Below, piece after piece: positions 14,714 through 24,255 of a stretch of 64,000 bases of DNA. Every line of letters begins with the position of its first letter. Positions within the stretch are counted from its first letter, which is position 1. The notes below the pieces were generated by a model, which was not told where the DNA came from, did not search any database, and saw nothing but the letters and a program-made list of their open reading frames with translations. This DNA is from Piscicoccus intestinalis NBRC 104926 (GTDB lineage Bacteria > Actinomycetota > Actinomycetes > Actinomycetales > Dermatophilaceae): assembly GCF_001515525.1 (NCBI RefSeq), contig NZ_BCNQ01000005.1, forward strand, positions 1 to 64,000, read 5' to 3'. Made by a program: the position numbers and the translations under genes.

Positions 14714-16627
14714 ATGGCGTTCGACCCCTACAGTCTCCCCGACGAACCGATCGTGGCCATCGACCTCGCGCTCGATGCCACCGGCGAGGAGCGGGCGACC
14801 GTCGACGGGCAGCCCGTCAGACGCCGCTTCGGGGAGTCGGCCCGGGCGGCCGCGGTGCGCACGGTCGCGACGATCGTCGACGACCTGCCCGCGCTGCAGC
14901 CCTCCGGACGCCGACCGGCCGGGGTTCGGGCCCGCATCAACGGCAGCGGATTTCGCGACTACGACATCGCGGTCGATCGGGACGCCCGGCTGTACGTGCC
15001 GATCGGTGCGGCCGCCGACGAGCCCGAGCCCGAACCGGCTCCGCCCGCGACGCCCCTGCCGTTCGGCCCCGATCTGCGCTCCCCCGGCCCTTCCGCGCCA
15101 CCCGACGCGCCACCCGACGCGGCGCTCGGCGACACCCACGGCGAGTCCGCCGCTCAGGGGCCGCGCGGTTGGAGTCGCACGTTCCTCGACGATCGAGCCG
15201 ACCCGCAGGAGCAGACCGGGTCGACCGCGGGCGCCGCGTCGGGCGCCGCACCCGCGGGACCGGTACGCCGTCGCGACGTGAAACGGCGCCGACGCCGGTG
15301 GGGCCGACGTCCGCCACCCGACGGACTCATCGCCACCCCGCCCAAGCAACTGTCCGCGGACCGGTTGGCCGGGCTCGTGCGGGCCGCGCGTGATCTGCGC
15401 CCCGTCACCTCCGAGGCCGACAACGACGAGTCCCCCGGTCGCGAGCCCGAGGCGGGCCCGCCCCCGCCCGGCCAGCGACGCACCCGTCCGGCGGTTGTGG
15501 CCGTCGTCATCGCGGCCCTGCTCATCGTGGGTGCGATCGCCGCGATCGTCACCGCGATCCTCGAGCCGGACAGCCTGCACGCGGGCAGCGCGAGCGGCAC
15601 CGCACAGGCCACCGCCTTCCCGGGCTCGGTCGCCCCCGGCTGGAGCACGACCCCCCGGTGGGTCTCCCCGACCCTGGAAGAGGGCGGCGGCCGGATCCTC
15701 GCCGTCGACGACGCGGTCGCCTACGTCACTGCGGACCACCGCCTCGAAGTCGTCGACGCCCTCACCGGCTCCCCACGCTGGCGGGCCCAACTGCCCAAGG
15801 GCGACCTGCGGGGCGGCCTGGCGTTCACCACGATCGGCGGCACGGGCGTCGTCGCCGCACAGCTCGGCGACACGCTCATCTGGTGGCAAGCCGACGACGG
15901 CTCCGACCGGCGCACGCTCGCGCTGCCGCAGGGGGCCCGCACGACCTACCTCGGCGAATCGCCGCTGGTCGGCATCGACGAACGCACGGTGGCAGTGCTC
16001 TCCGGCGACAAGCTCGCCCAGGTCGCCGTGCCCGCCGGGGCGTACGCCCTGGCCGCCGACAACACCGGCCGCGTGACCGCCGGCTCCGGCGCCGGATGGT
16101 TTCGCCTGACCGCCGGGGCCGCTGCGACCAAGCCGACCGCATGGGAACGGGCCGCACCCGACGACGAGGCCCCGAACACCAACCCGACGGTGATCGGCTA
16201 CCTCGGCGACTCCGTCGTCACGCTCTACCCGGCCGACCGCAACGGCGACCAGCACGTCGTCGTCTACACCGACGCCGCCGAGGGCCCGACGATGCGGGTG
16301 AGCTTTCGCGGCAAGGCGGTGGCCACCGACGGCGCCGGGCAGCCCTGGTGGCCGTCACCCGCCGGCACGTGGGGCGTGCTCGGTCGCACGCTGATCGACC
16401 TGGAGGCGGGCAGCGTCACCGACCTCGGCGCGTGGACCACGACGTGGATCACGCAGGACCGCGCCTACGGCACCGTCGACGGCGACTCCGTGCAGGCCGG
16501 CCCGAAGGTGGACCGCGCGCAGATCGGCGCCGATGTGACGATCCCGGAGATCGTCACCGACGCGGGTGCCGCCGTGCGAGCTCGCGTCGACGACCAGGAC
16601 CGCCTCTACCTGCTGCCGCCCGCCTGA
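14714..16627 (+). CDS. Membrane-anchored beta-propeller-like protein
   Basis: The 637-residue protein starts at ATG 14714, three bases after the secreted-protein stop, so the two are probably co-transcribed. It has a small N-terminal domain (~100 residues), a Pro/Arg-rich disordered stretch, one transmembrane segment (about residues 257-280, AVVAVVIAALLIVGAIAAIV) and an extracytoplasmic domain with repeated four-strand motifs such as AYVTADHRLEVVDALTGSPRW and LGDTLIWWQADDGSD, suggesting a PQQ-like propeller. I do not recognise a specific family. Its pairing with a secreted stalk protein suggests a shared surface role. The last 22 bases overlap the convergent MFS gene. Confidence 0.65.
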   Translation: MAFDPYSLPDEPIVAIDLALDATGEERATVDGQPVRRRFGESARAAAVRTVATIVDDLPALQPSGRRPAGVRARINGSGFRDYDIAVDRDARLYVPIGAAADEPEPEPAPPATPLPFGPDLRSPGPSAPPDAPPDAALGDTHGESAAQGPRGWSRTFLDDRADPQEQTGSTAGAASGAAPAGPVRRRDVKRRRRRWGRRPPPDGLIATPPKQLSADRLAGLVRAARDLRPVTSEADNDESPGREPEAGPPPPGQRRTRPAVVAVVIAALLIVGAIAAIVTAILEPDSLHAGSASGTAQATAFPGSVAPGWSTTPRWVSPTLEEGGGRILAVDDAVAYVTADHRLEVVDALTGSPRWRAQLPKGDLRGGLAFTTIGGTGVVAAQLGDTLIWWQADDGSDRRTLALPQGARTTYLGESPLVGIDERTVAVLSGDKLAQVAVPAGAYALAADNTGRVTAGSGAGWFRLTAGAAATKPTAWERAAPDDEAPNTNPTVIGYLGDSVVTLYPADRNGDQHVVVYTDAAEGPTMRVSFRGKAVATDGAGQPWWPSPAGTWGVLGRTLIDLEAGSVTDLGAWTTTWITQDRAYGTVDGDSVQAGPKVDRAQIGADVTIPEIVTDAGAAVRARVDDQDRLYLLPPA

Positions 16628-17898
16628 TCCGGGTCTCCCAGCGCTCCGGGCGTTCCCGGGCTATCCGGGCCGGTCGGGCCCGTCTCCGCCACGGCCTGCA
16701 GGGTCGGCATCGTCTCGCGCGCCGGCACCCACGCCAGCGCGCCGATGAGCAGCACGGCCGCGGTCACCGCGAACGCGGCCGGGAAGCCGACGGCGTCGGC
16801 GACCCAGCCGGTGAGGACCGGGCCGAGGATCGCCCCGCCGTCGGTGGCCATCTGGAACGTCGCGAGCACCTTGCCCCCCGAACGCCCCTGTCCGACGACG
16901 TCGGCGACGGCGGCCTGCTGGGCCGGGTTGACGATGCCGGCACCGGCTCCGGCCAGCAGCGAAAGCAGCAGGAACGGCACCGGCGAGTGCGCCATCCCGA
17001 AGGAGACGGTGCCGACGGCGCTCACGAGGAGCCCGAGGATCACCAGTCGACGCCGGCCGTGCGCGTCGACGAGCCGCCCGGAGACCTGCAGCGCCAGCGC
17101 ATTACCCACCGCGAAGATCGTCAGCGCGAACCCCGCCCACGCCGCGCCCAGCCCGGCGGAGGAGGCCGCGAACAGCGGCACGAGCGCCACACGCACCCCG
17201 AAGTTCGCCCACCCGTTGGCGAATCCCCCGACGAGCGCTGCCCGGTAGGCGCTGTCGCGCAGGGCCTCGGTGACCGACAACGCCGGAGGCGGAGTGCTCC
17301 CCGGCGGTGGCCGCAGCGCCGCACCCTTCAGGAAGACCGCGACCACGCCCGCCGCGATGACGAGCGCCACCGCGTAGATGACGAACGGCACGCGGTACCC
17401 GAAGCCCGCGGTCAGGCTCCCGAGGATGGGTCCGGCGATGCCGCCGATGAGGAACGCGCCCGCGTACGCCGACGACACCCGCCCCCGGATGGTCGGCGGC
17501 GCCAACCGCACGATGAGCCCCATCGCGGAGACGGTGAACATCGTCGATCCGACGCCGCCGAGCCCGCGGAAGATCAACAGCTGCCAGTAGCCGCCGGCCA
17601 CGGCGCACGCCCCGGTGGAGGCGGCGACGATGAGCAGCCCGGCGAGGTAGACGGGCCGCTCCCCCAGCCGCGTGATGAGCACGCCCCCGGCGGGCGCGAA
17701 CACGAGCCGCATGAAGGCGAACGCGCTGACGATGATCGACGCCGCCGCGACTCCCACGTCGAAGCTCGCGGCGTACTGCGGCAGCACCGGCGCGACGAGG
17801 CCGAAGCCGATCGCGATGACGAACGCGGACGCGATGAGGACGCGGATCTCGCGCGGAATCGGTGGGCGCGCGCTCGCGGCGGCGGTCTGGCTGCTCAT
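16606..17898 (-). CDS. MFS transporter (12-TM drug/metabolite exporter type)
   Basis: The 430-residue protein has the alternating hydrophobic profile of a major facilitator with twelve membrane helices. Family signatures are visible: YRVPFVIYAVALVIAAG in the first half, and the loop 2-3 region RLGERPVYLAGLL with its counterpart RLVDAHGRRRLVILGLL in the second half. ATG 17898 (MSSQTAAASARPPIPREIR) was preferred over a longer start because the extra residues are unconserved and arginine-rich. The C-terminus is a Gly/Pro-rich tail. The substrate cannot be told from sequence; it resembles MdtG/TetA-like efflux pumps. It is transcribed towards the propeller gene and overlaps its end by 22 bp. Confidence 0.8.
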   Translation of the reverse strand: MSSQTAAASARPPIPREIRVLIASAFVIAIGFGLVAPVLPQYAASFDVGVAAASIIVSAFAFMRLVFAPAGGVLITRLGERPVYLAGLLIVAASTGACAVAGGYWQLLIFRGLGGVGSTMFTVSAMGLIVRLAPPTIRGRVSSAYAGAFLIGGIAGPILGSLTAGFGYRVPFVIYAVALVIAAGVVAVFLKGAALRPPPGSTPPPALSVTEALRDSAYRAALVGGFANGWANFGVRVALVPLFAASSAGLGAAWAGFALTIFAVGNALALQVSGRLVDAHGRRRLVILGLLVSAVGTVSFGMAHSPVPFLLLSLLAGAGAGIVNPAQQAAVADVVGQGRSGGKVLATFQMATDGGAILGPVLTGWVADAVGFPAAFAVTAAVLLIGALAWVPARETMPTLQAVAETGPTGPDSPGTPGALGDPDQAGGSR

Positions 17899-17989
17899 GG
17901 CCGTGTCAGTATCGCCCCTCCGGCGCGCCGCGCACGCCCCGGCCGCCACTGCCGCCGCGTTGTCGGCGACCGACGCGCCCTCAGCGCCC

Positions 17990-20089
17990 TCAGTGCCCGT
18001 CGCGGACGCGGCGCAGGTCGACGAGCAGCGCGGCGGTGATGTCGCTGCCCACGGCGTTCAGGCTGGCGACGTCGACGGCCTCGTGCCGCTCGGCGACCGA
18101 CGGCTCCTCCCGCGTGGTCACGTCACCCGTGTCGAGTCGCGCTGCGGCGCTGGCCAACTCGAGCCGCAGATCCGGGGCGAGCACCCCACCCCGGCGCGCG
18201 CCGCGCCGGCCCACCTCGACCGCATACCGTTCCGTGCGGGCTGCGACCGCGTGGTCCTCGGTGGTCAGCATGACCGCGGTGCGGGACAGCAGCGCGAGCC
18301 CCCGGTCGAAGTCGCCGTCGCCGACGTCCGCGACGGCCCGGCGCAACAGCGGCCGATCGTCGCGCACCGCCTGATCGCACAGCAGCGACAGCTGCAGGCC
18401 GAGCAGCCGCTCGCGGGTTCGCGAGGCCCCGGAGTCGCGGCCGAGCGGCACGACGAGCTCGCCGCCCGCCGCGGCCTGGCCCATCGTGTCGAGCATCTCG
18501 CGGCCGCCCTCGTCGGGCGTGTGCACGGTGTCGCGCAGCGGCACGACCCGGATCATCGCCGACGCGAGCAGCGCGAGCACCGCCAGCGGCAGCGCCGCGA
18601 GGAAGACGTCGTGCAGCGCGTCGGCGAGACCGAACCGGACCGCCTCCGCGATGGCCGGCGGCAGCTGCGCGAGCGCGGACGGGTCGAGCACCGATCCCGC
18701 GTCGAGCCCACCCTCCGGCATCGCCGCGGCCGCGCCCGGGGGCAGGTGCGAGACGATCGCCTCGCCCATCCGGCTCGACAGGATCGTGCCGAAGACCGCG
18801 ATGCCGACCGTCGAGCCGACATTGCGGAAGAACTGCGTGGAGGCGGTGGCGACGCCCAGATCCCGGCGCATCACCGAGTTCTGCACGATGAGCGTGTAGA
18901 CCTGCATGCACATGCCCAGCCCGATGCCGAAGACGATCATCGCCGCGGTGAGCTGCAGTTGCGTGGCCCCGTACTCCAGTCGGGTGAGCATCCACAGGCC
19001 GACGCCCATGATCGTGGGGCCGAGGAGCGTCAGCCCCTTGTACCGCCCCGTGCGAGTGATGAACAGGCCCGACAGGATGCTCAACCCGATCATGCCGACG
19101 CTCATCGGCATGACGATGAGACCCGAGTTGGTCGCGTTCACGCCGAGCACGCCCTGGGCGTACACCGGGATGTAGATCAGCGCGCCGAACATCATCATCG
19201 ACACCGCGAAGCTGGCGATGTTGGAGAACGTGAAGATCGAGCTGCGGAACAGGCTCAGCGGGATGACCGGCTCCGCGGCGCGCAGTTCGACGGCGACGAA
19301 CGCCGCGAGGAAGAGCGCACCGACCACGTACATGCCGATGATCTGCGCCGAGGTCCACGCGTACGTCGTGCCCCCGAACGAGGTGGCCAGCAGCAGGAGC
19401 ACGAGCGCGATCGTCAGCGTGACGATGCCGGCCACGTCGACCTTCGCGTCGCGGGGCGTGTGCGGCAGCCGCAGGAAGCGGTGGATGGCGACGAAGGCCA
19501 CGATGCCGACCGGCAGGCTGATGAAGAACAGCCAGCGCCAGCCCCAGTGGTCGGTGACGAAGCCTCCGATGAGCGGCCCGGCGATCGAGGTGAAGCCGAA
19601 CACGCTGCCCATCAGGCCCTGATACTTGCCGCGCTGCCGCGGCGGGATGATGTCGCCGATGATGGTCTGGGACAACGGCATCAGCGTGCCCATGCCGGCC
19701 CCCTGCACGGCGCGGGCGAGGACGAGGAACCAGAAGTTCTGGGCGATGCCGGCCAGCAGTGAGCCGGTCATGAACAGCAGCAGCCCGCCGAGGTAGAAGC
19801 GGCGGCGGCCATAGAGATCGGAGAGCTTGCCGACGATCGGCACGGCGACCGCGGAGACGAGCATCGCGGCGGTGGCGATCCACGAGTAGTGCTCCATGCC
19901 ACCGAGTTCGGCGACGATACGCGGCATCGCCGGGGAGACGATGGTCTGGCTGATGGCCGCGACGAACATGCCGAGCATGAGCCCGGCGAACACGCGTTTG
20001 CCGGTGCGGTCGAGGCGGTACCCGGCCGCGGCGTCCGCGTCGTCGGGACGAGCGGCCTGCGCCGGGGCCGCGGGGGAAGACGAGGTCAC
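17990..20089 (-). CDS. DHA2-family (14-TM) MFS multidrug efflux transporter
   Basis: The 699-residue protein starts at GTG 20089 with GAAGGA six bases upstream. DHA2 signatures are clear: SPAMPRIVAELGG in TM1, KLSDLYGRRRFYLGG in loop 2-3, LVLARAVQGAGMGTLMPLSQ, and the antiporter motif GPLIGGFVTDHWGWRWLFFI. About 500 residues form 14 helices. A further ~180-residue cytoplasmic tail (from about residue 515) is helical and charged, with no motif I recognise; it is unusually long for the family. The gene is divergent from a TetR regulator with under 100 bp between them, the usual arrangement for a repressor-controlled efflux pump. Confidence 0.85.
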   Translation of the reverse strand: MTSSSPAAPAQAARPDDADAAAGYRLDRTGKRVFAGLMLGMFVAAISQTIVSPAMPRIVAELGGMEHYSWIATAAMLVSAVAVPIVGKLSDLYGRRRFYLGGLLLFMTGSLLAGIAQNFWFLVLARAVQGAGMGTLMPLSQTIIGDIIPPRQRGKYQGLMGSVFGFTSIAGPLIGGFVTDHWGWRWLFFISLPVGIVAFVAIHRFLRLPHTPRDAKVDVAGIVTLTIALVLLLLATSFGGTTYAWTSAQIIGMYVVGALFLAAFVAVELRAAEPVIPLSLFRSSIFTFSNIASFAVSMMMFGALIYIPVYAQGVLGVNATNSGLIVMPMSVGMIGLSILSGLFITRTGRYKGLTLLGPTIMGVGLWMLTRLEYGATQLQLTAAMIVFGIGLGMCMQVYTLIVQNSVMRRDLGVATASTQFFRNVGSTVGIAVFGTILSSRMGEAIVSHLPPGAAAAMPEGGLDAGSVLDPSALAQLPPAIAEAVRFGLADALHDVFLAALPLAVLALLASAMIRVVPLRDTVHTPDEGGREMLDTMGQAAAGGELVVPLGRDSGASRTRERLLGLQLSLLCDQAVRDDRPLLRRAVADVGDGDFDRGLALLSRTAVMLTTEDHAVAARTERYAVEVGRRGARRGGVLAPDLRLELASAAARLDTGDVTTREEPSVAERHEAVDVASLNAVGSDITAALLVDLRRVRDGH

Positions 20090-20122
20090 GAGCGTCCTTC
20101 TCGGGTCGGGGGAAAATCTTGG

Positions 20123-20137
20123 TTGCACTCTCTGCAA
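20123..20137. promoter_or_regulatory. Possible TetR operator in the divergent efflux promoter
   Basis: TTGCACTCTCTGCAA (5-bp arms, 5-bp spacer) lies between the divergent DHA2 transporter and TetR genes, where both promoters must be. Its location fits autoregulation and control of the pump. The arms are short, so the call is tentative. Confidence 0.4.
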
Positions 20138-20186
20138 AGTTACACCCGATGCAGCTATTCCCTCGATGCGTTCTAAGCTGACGAGC

Positions 20187-20813
20187 GTGACGGCAGCGGC
20201 ACCCCTGGGCCTGCGCGAGCGCAAGAAGCAGCAGACACGCTCGCTGCTGCACCGCGCCGCCCTCGACCTCGTGCTCGAGCACGGCCCCGACGACGTGACC
20301 GTCGACCAGATCGCGGCGAAGGCGCAGGTCAGCACCCGCACGTTCTTCAACTACTACGCGACCAAGGACGCGGCGATCGCCGGGGTGACGCCCGAGTTCG
20401 CCGACCTCGTCGTCGCGGACTTCACCGCGGCGGCACGCGACGCCGGGGTGCTGACGGCCCTGGAGCGGGCGCTCGCTCGCCGCGTCAGCGGCCTGGCCAG
20501 CGACGGCGCCCTGCGCCGGCAGCGCGCCGAGGTCTTCCAGCGCTGGCCGCAGCTGGTGCCGGCGCTCAGCGGCCCGTTGACCGGCATGGAACGGGCGCTG
20601 CGGGAGGCGGTGGCGGCGCACCTGGGGGTCGACGGACGCGTCGATCCGCGCCCGGCGCGCTATGTGCTGTGCGCCACGGCCGTGCTGCGCTCGGCGCTGT
20701 CGACCCCGGGCGCCGACCTGACCGTCTCCGTCGCGGAGGGCTTCGACGCGCTGCGCGCGGGGCTGCCGGACCTTGCCGGCGCGGCGCACGAATCCACCGA
20801 CACCAGGCCGTAA
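20187..20813 (+). CDS. TetR/AcrR family transcriptional regulator
   Basis: The ~208-residue protein has an N-terminal TetR DNA-binding domain: LRERKKQQTRSLLHRAALDL, then DVTVDQIAAKAQVSTRTFFN with the recognition helix and YYATKDAAI. The C-terminal ~140 residues are helical and variable, as expected for ligand binding. GTG 20187 gives the usual distance to the HTH; ATG 20166 adds seven residues and is equally possible. It is divergent from the DHA2 exporter and likely represses it, with de-repression by a substrate of the pump (inference from arrangement). Confidence 0.85.
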   Translation: MTAAAPLGLRERKKQQTRSLLHRAALDLVLEHGPDDVTVDQIAAKAQVSTRTFFNYYATKDAAIAGVTPEFADLVVADFTAAARDAGVLTALERALARRVSGLASDGALRRQRAEVFQRWPQLVPALSGPLTGMERALREAVAAHLGVDGRVDPRPARYVLCATAVLRSALSTPGADLTVSVAEGFDALRAGLPDLAGAAHESTDTRP

Positions 20814-20923
20814 CTCGTCACTGCGCACGCTCACGCCGAGACGGACCGGGCGATCTTGTCGGGGGTCGGTGTTTGGATGCTGTTTCAGGAACCACCCCGA
20901 GGCACGCTCGATCGGAGACAGCC

Positions 20924-23455
20924 ATGACCGTCCGGCTCCCACAGGCCCACGACCCGTCCGCCTGGGCGGGTGCGGGGTGGCCCCTCGGCGCGCACTACGA
21001 CCCGGCCGCCTCGAGCGTGACGTTCGCCGTGCACGCGCCCGCGGCCACCCGGGTCCAGCTCGAGCTCTACGCCACCGCGATCGGCGCTGCGGCGTTCGGG
21101 TCGTTCGAGTGCGCCCGCGGCGACGACGGCGCGTGGCGCGCCCAGGTCGACAACGTCGGCCCTGGCGCGCTGTACGGCTTTCGCTGCTGGGGGCGCAACT
21201 GGGGGTTCGAGCCGGGCTGGGCGCCCGGCAGCGCCGTCGGATTCCGCGCCGACCTCGACGAGGACGGCAACCGATTCAATCCCAACAAGCTGCTGTTCGA
21301 CCCCTACGCGCGCGAGCTCAGCCACAACCTGCTCGACCCGGGCATCGCGGCCGCGGGCGCGGACGGCGGCTGGTTCGGCACCGGCGGCCAGGAACACCAC
21401 GGCCGCCCCCGCAGGGGGCTCGACACCGGGCCGTACGCCCCCAAGGGTGTCGTGCTCGCGAGCGAACCGAGAACGTTCCGCCGGCCCGCCATCGACCCGC
21501 ACGACGCCGCGATCTACGAGGCGCACGTGCGCAGCCTGACGCGCCACCCGAGCGCCCTGCGTCTCGGTGAGCTGTTCGCGCACACACCGGGATTCGAGGC
21601 GGTGCGCAACGTGCCCCGGGAGCTGCAGGGCACCTACGCCGGGGCCGCCCACCTCGCCCCGTACCTGGCGGCGCTGGGGCTGACGACCATCGAACTGCTG
21701 CCGGTCATGGAGATGGACTGCCTCGGCGACGACGCGACCACCGACTCCGGGCCGACGAACTACTGGGGGTACCAGACGCTCGCGTTCTTCGCGCCGAACC
21801 GCCGGTACGCGGCCGACCGGTCGCCGGGTGGGCCGACGCGCGAGTTCCGGGCCATGGTCGACGCCTTCCACGACGCCGGGCTGGAGGTGTACCTCGACGT
21901 CGTCTACAACCACACCGGGGAGGGCGGCCACTGGGGTGACGACCTCGACACCACCGGCTTCACCAGCCTCGGCGGCTTCGCCACCGCCGAGTACTACGTG
22001 CTGACCGACGAGCACCGCCTCGTCGACGGGGCCACCGGATGCTCCAACCAGGTGAACTTCTCGGCTCCCGCCAGCCAGCGTCTCGCGCTCGACTCGCTCG
22101 CCTACTGGCACGACGAACTCGGCGTCGACGGCTTCCGGTTCGACCTGGCCCCCGTGCTCGGGCGGCGTCCCGACGACGCGGCCCGCGACGACTGGGGCGC
22201 CCAGCGGCGGTTCTTCCCCACGCACCCGCTGCTGACCGACATCGCGCAGTGGGCGCAGGAGCAGCGGATCGAGGTCGTGGCCGAGGCGTGGGATCTGTGG
22301 GGCTATGAGGTCGGCAACTTTCCCGCGGGCTGGGGCGAGTGGAACGGACGGTTCCGCGACGCCGTGCGCGCCTTCGCGAAGGGCGACGGCAATGTGCAGG
22401 CCTTCATGGACCTGTTCAACGGCGACTTCGCGCACTTCCACGATCAGGGCGGACCGGCCAAGTCGATCAACTTCGTCACCGCGCACGACGGGTTCACCCT
22501 CATGGATCTCGTCTCGTTTCCCGCCAAGAACAACGCCGTGGGGCCGCCGTTCGGGCCGAGCGACGGCGGCGCCGACACCAACCTGTCGTGGGATTCCGGC
22601 GGCGACCAGGCGTTGCGCCGGGCCCGCGCCCGCGCGTTGCTGGCGATCCTGTTCCTCGCCCGCGGCGTGCCGATGATCGTCTCCGGCGACGAGTACGGCC
22701 GCACCCAGAACGGCAACAACAACCCGTGGGCGATCGACACGGCCGGCATCTGGAACAACTGGGCGCAGGCCGTCAGCCGCACCCCCACGCGGCTGGCGGT
22801 CGACCCGACCGACCCGGGCGCCGGCGGCTACTTCGACGTCTTCGGGGCCGCCGCTTCCCCCGACGGGGTCAACCCGGTGTTCGCGTTCACCCGCGCGGTG
22901 GCGCGGCTGCGGCGGGAGCATCCGGCGCTGCGGCAGCGCGAATGGGGCGACGCCGCCCAGGGTGGCGACGACGTCTCCTACCTGTTCGCCGCACCCCACG
23001 GCGGCACGCCCGCGCCGGGAGACCGTGCCGTCGCCGTGCGCATCGACGCCTCCCACACCGGCGGCGGCGATCTGCTCGTGCTCGTCGCGATGACCGATGA
23101 GCCCTGCCGATTCGTCGTGCCGGCGGCGACGCCGGGGCGCTCGTGGCGGCGGATCCTCGACACCGGGGTCGAGGCGGAGGCCGAGGGCAACGCCTGGCCG
23201 CTGGGCACCGCCCAGCCTGTGGCGGGCGACTCGGGCGACGCGGGTGACTCGGGCGACTCGGGCGACTCGGGCGACTCGGGCGACTCGGGCGACTCGGGCG
23301 AGACAAGAGGGCGAGCGCAGGTGGGAGTAGGCGTGGGCCACCGGCCTGCCCGCCGACGATCCGCGCTCAGAGCCAGCCGACGTGGCCGCGCAGCAGCGTG
23401 TACCCGACGAAGGCGACGACGTCGAGCAGCGTGTGCGCGACGACGAGCGGCATGA
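20924..23455 (+). CDS. glgX: Glycogen debranching enzyme GlgX with aberrant C-terminus
   Basis: This is a GH13 isoamylase-type enzyme that cleaves alpha-1,6 branches of phosphorylase-limited glycogen in the cytoplasm. An N-terminal CBM48 domain (PLGAHYDPAASSVTFAVHA) precedes the barrel: LDVVYNHTGEG (region I), VDGFRFDLAPVLG (nucleophile Asp), VVAEAWD (acid/base Glu) and NFVTAHDGFTL (region IV). GlgX hallmarks GWNGxFRD-like WGEWNGRFRDAVRAF and GDEYGRTQNGNNN are present. ATG 20924 follows GGAGA. The normal ending is lost: after about residue 765 the frame enters a 9-bp tandem repeat encoding (GDS)n, then an arginine-rich tail to 23455 that overlaps the convergent CPBP gene by 89 bp. The catalytic part looks complete. 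Confidence 0.9.
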   Translation: MTVRLPQAHDPSAWAGAGWPLGAHYDPAASSVTFAVHAPAATRVQLELYATAIGAAAFGSFECARGDDGAWRAQVDNVGPGALYGFRCWGRNWGFEPGWAPGSAVGFRADLDEDGNRFNPNKLLFDPYARELSHNLLDPGIAAAGADGGWFGTGGQEHHGRPRRGLDTGPYAPKGVVLASEPRTFRRPAIDPHDAAIYEAHVRSLTRHPSALRLGELFAHTPGFEAVRNVPRELQGTYAGAAHLAPYLAALGLTTIELLPVMEMDCLGDDATTDSGPTNYWGYQTLAFFAPNRRYAADRSPGGPTREFRAMVDAFHDAGLEVYLDVVYNHTGEGGHWGDDLDTTGFTSLGGFATAEYYVLTDEHRLVDGATGCSNQVNFSAPASQRLALDSLAYWHDELGVDGFRFDLAPVLGRRPDDAARDDWGAQRRFFPTHPLLTDIAQWAQEQRIEVVAEAWDLWGYEVGNFPAGWGEWNGRFRDAVRAFAKGDGNVQAFMDLFNGDFAHFHDQGGPAKSINFVTAHDGFTLMDLVSFPAKNNAVGPPFGPSDGGADTNLSWDSGGDQALRRARARALLAILFLARGVPMIVSGDEYGRTQNGNNNPWAIDTAGIWNNWAQAVSRTPTRLAVDPTDPGAGGYFDVFGAAASPDGVNPVFAFTRAVARLRREHPALRQREWGDAAQGGDDVSYLFAAPHGGTPAPGDRAVAVRIDASHTGGGDLLVLVAMTDEPCRFVVPAATPGRSWRRILDTGVEAEAEGNAWPLGTAQPVAGDSGDAGDSGDSGDSGDSGDSGDSGETRGRAQVGVGVGHRPARRRSALRASRRGRAAACTRRRRRRRAACARRRAA
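23228..23299 (+). repeat. 9-bp tandem repeat in the glgX 3' end
   Basis: Eight consecutive units of GACTCGGGC (one varied) encode Gly-Asp-Ser repeats at the end of glgX. Because the unit length is a multiple of three, copy-number change keeps the frame. The usual GlgX C-terminal strand is missing downstream. Confidence 0.9.
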
Positions 23456-24136
23456 CGCGGCGGGTGCGGGCGTAGACGACGCCGAGCAGCAGGCCCATCG
23501 CGAGGTTGCCGACACCGCCTCCGAAGCCCTGGTACAGGTGGTAGGTGCCGCGGATGAGCGCGGAGACGACGATGATCGTCGGCAGTCGCCAGCCCGCTTG
23601 GCCCCAGCGGGTGAACAGGTAGGCGACCATGACGATCTCCTCGAGCACGGCGTTCTGCGCCGCGGCGAGCACGAGCACCGGCACGGCCCACCAGGTCTGG
23701 TCGAGGTTCGCGGCGGCGATCGTCGTGTTCAGGCCCATCGCCCGCGCGGCCAGGTACAGGCCCAGACCCGGGACGCCGATGATCGCGGCCAACGCGGCCC
23801 CGTGCAGCAGGTCGCGGCCCGGGCGGCGGCCGTCGGCGCCCACCAGCGCGCGGGCCCTGGCGTCGTCACGGGTCAGCAGGTGCAGGGCAAGCAAGGCCGG
23901 AACGAGCGCGATCCCGATGCCCGCCAGCTGATAGGCGAGGTCGAGCCACGGGCGGTCCGGGTGACCGCCTCGTTCATCGCCGTCGTCTGGTCGCCGAGGC
24001 CGACCTGCTCGGTGAGCTTGCGGATCAGCGCGAGCACCGCCCAGATGGCCGACGCCCCGAGTGAGACGCCGAGCACGAGCGCCGTCTCGGTGACGAGCTG
24101 GCGACGGTTCGCGTCGGTGCGCGGCAGCCGGTTCAC
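23367..24136 (-). pseudogene. CPBP-family intramembrane protease, frameshifted
   Basis: Two adjacent frames together encode a CPBP (CAAX protease/bacteriocin-processing) membrane protein. The N-terminal part starts at GTG 24136 (VNRLPRTDANRRQLVTETAL) and the C-terminal part runs to 23367. The C-terminal part carries the conserved AVLEEIVMVAYLFTRWG (Glu-Glu motif), SALIRGTYHLYQGFGGGVGN and PLVVAHTLLDVVAFVGY (catalytic His). The frame breaks at about 23960, where GTCACCCGGAC in coding sense would need one more C to read VTPDRPWLDLAYQLAG. Members are six- to eight-helix proteases with the active site inside the membrane. Whether the break is real or a sequencing error cannot be decided here. Confidence 0.75.
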
Positions 24137-24255
24137 ACAGGTCCTCTCGCCGGGCCGGTCAGGTTGTTCCATGATGCGACGTAGGCTGCCCGCATCGACG
24201 CAACGTCTGCGGCGCCGCTCGGGACGCCGACAGACGCCGACGACGGGGAGGACCG

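Noticed and set aside
18123-20942. 939-codon minus-strand frame overlapping the DHA2 transporter and TetR genes
   Set aside because: It is out of frame with the transporter motifs, dominated by Arg/His/Gly, and runs through the divergent promoter; a GC-driven shadow.
20885-23515. Long minus-strand reading frame (876 codons) opposite glgX
   Set aside because: It is antisense to a clearly conserved enzyme, is composed of Arg/Val/Gly-rich unconserved sequence, and includes the mirror image of the 9-bp repeat. High GC keeps antisense frames open.
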